Positions 57,805-58,484 of a stretch of 58,484 nucleotides of DNA are shown piece after piece (position 1 is the stretch's first letter; every line of letters begins with the position of its first letter). The DNA is taken from assembly GCF_000090795.2 (NCBI RefSeq), contig NW_003546606.1, positions 34,836 through 93,319 on the forward strand, in the 5' to 3' direction. Position numbers and translations under genes: made by a program. This stretch comes from Amphimedon queenslandica. Taxonomy: Eukaryota; Porifera; Demospongiae; Haplosclerida; Niphatidae. A model generated the notes under the pieces. That model was not told the DNA's origin. It made no database searches and saw only the letters and a program-made list of their open reading frames with translations.

Positions 57805-58484
57805 GTAAGTTAAAAAATTAATTGTATTATTATGAACAAGTGTGACGCTGAAACATTTTTGCTACAATTAAGTTCACAAGACATATATTTAGAAAAATTT
57901 GACAGTAATGGAATGAAGGAACTTGACAGAAGTGGCATTCCATGTAATGATTGCAGGCTAGGTTAACTTAAGTTGAATAAGGAAAAGTTATCTTATATGT
58001 GTATGTGTATGAGTCTTCAAAACTAAATTTTGAAAATTTGAACGAAGTGGCATTGCTTGTAAATTCAAGTGTTATACATACATAATGTACAGGAAATAAA
58101 GAATTAAATTGAAGTATTGTAACTTACCTAGGTTTATTGATGGAGCTCCAGTGTGAGATAGAGAGGGACAGAGAGAAAGGGAGACACATGGGGGTGGGAA
58201 GGAGGAACTGAGGGAGGGAGAGCAAGAGAATTATGAGTATGTTTGCATAAATCTGACAATGCGTACATAACATTGTGAACGTGTGTGTCTTAAGGAGAGT
58301 TGGAGGCATGATTATGAAAGTACATGTACATTCATTTATAGAGTTTGAATAAAATAAATAGTGAAGGTTTGCGTATAAGAGTTTGAATAAGAGTGGGTAT
58401 TGGGTAGAAAAACTACCAGTAGTAGTGGCAAAAATGGCTAGTACATATACTGTGCAACTGAAGCAGCAAGTGAAGTTTGTTCAT
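57805..58484. other. Spacer to window end
   Basis: AT-rich, with a purine-rich patch (about 58155-58230, gagagggacagagagaaagg). Presumably intron of the putative plus-strand gene; nothing else seen. Confidence 0.4.

Overview
The window looks like nuclear DNA of an early-branching, intron-compact invertebrate. A demosponge such as Amphimedon is my best guess. The reasons are AT-rich sequence, many GT-AG introns of 40-300 bp, a very common palindrome TACATGTA, and a density of animal-type transposons (Tc1/mariner, hAT, Copia, Gypsy, Crypton-like, LINE) beside multi-exon genes with Kelch, ZU5 and death-fold domains. Species identity is inference.

Layout. At both ends, on the minus strand, lie two paralogous genes about 50 kb apart. 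Copy B (50.6-56.0 kb, 17 exons) encodes Kelch repeats, a coiled coil, a ZU5 domain, a UPA-like region and a C-terminal CARD-like death fold. Copy A (1-5.5 kb) has the same exon plan through the ZU5 exon and then leaves the window. Each copy is damaged: A by a MITE in exon 2 and a 5-nt insertion in exon 8, B by one in-frame TGA in exon 6.

From 5.5 to 9 kb there are tandem duplications, including two copies of a short segment resembling the first exon of the tRNA methyltransferase FTSJ1/TRM7. From 9.5 to 11.2 kb lie minus-strand relics: an RPA-like OB-fold/zinc-ribbon gene and exons related to the next element. From 11.4 to 15.7 kb there is a complete 4.3-kb TIR element with TA target duplications. 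It carries an open BEN-domain gene convergent with a decayed DD34E Tc1-type transposase. From 15.8 to 24 kb there are tyrosine-recombinase and DIRS-like Gag relics, interrupted by a very young Copia retrotransposon (17.87-22.42 kb). From 27.8 to 30.5 kb lies a complete hAT transposon with an open 781-codon transposase. From 30.5 to 46.6 kb the sequence is mostly decayed repeats (LINE, Gypsy, unclassified blocks), with a 959-bp assembly gap flanked by near-identical sequence. From 46.8 to 49.7 kb is an FTSJ1/TRM7-like methyltransferase locus that has lost conserved residues and reading frame. Beyond copy B there is a possible divergent plus-strand gene with small exons and a large foldback repeat at 57 kb.

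Most interesting: (1) the Kelch-CC-ZU5-UPA-CARD architecture, which parallels the ZU5-UPA-CARD (FIIND-CARD) half of NLRP1/CARD8, and (2) a Tc1/mariner element that packages a BEN-domain accessory gene which is still open while the transposase has decayed. The Copia element apparently uses the anticodon-region (half-tRNA) initiator-Met primer. Paralog B supplies empty sites that define the MITE insertions in paralog A.
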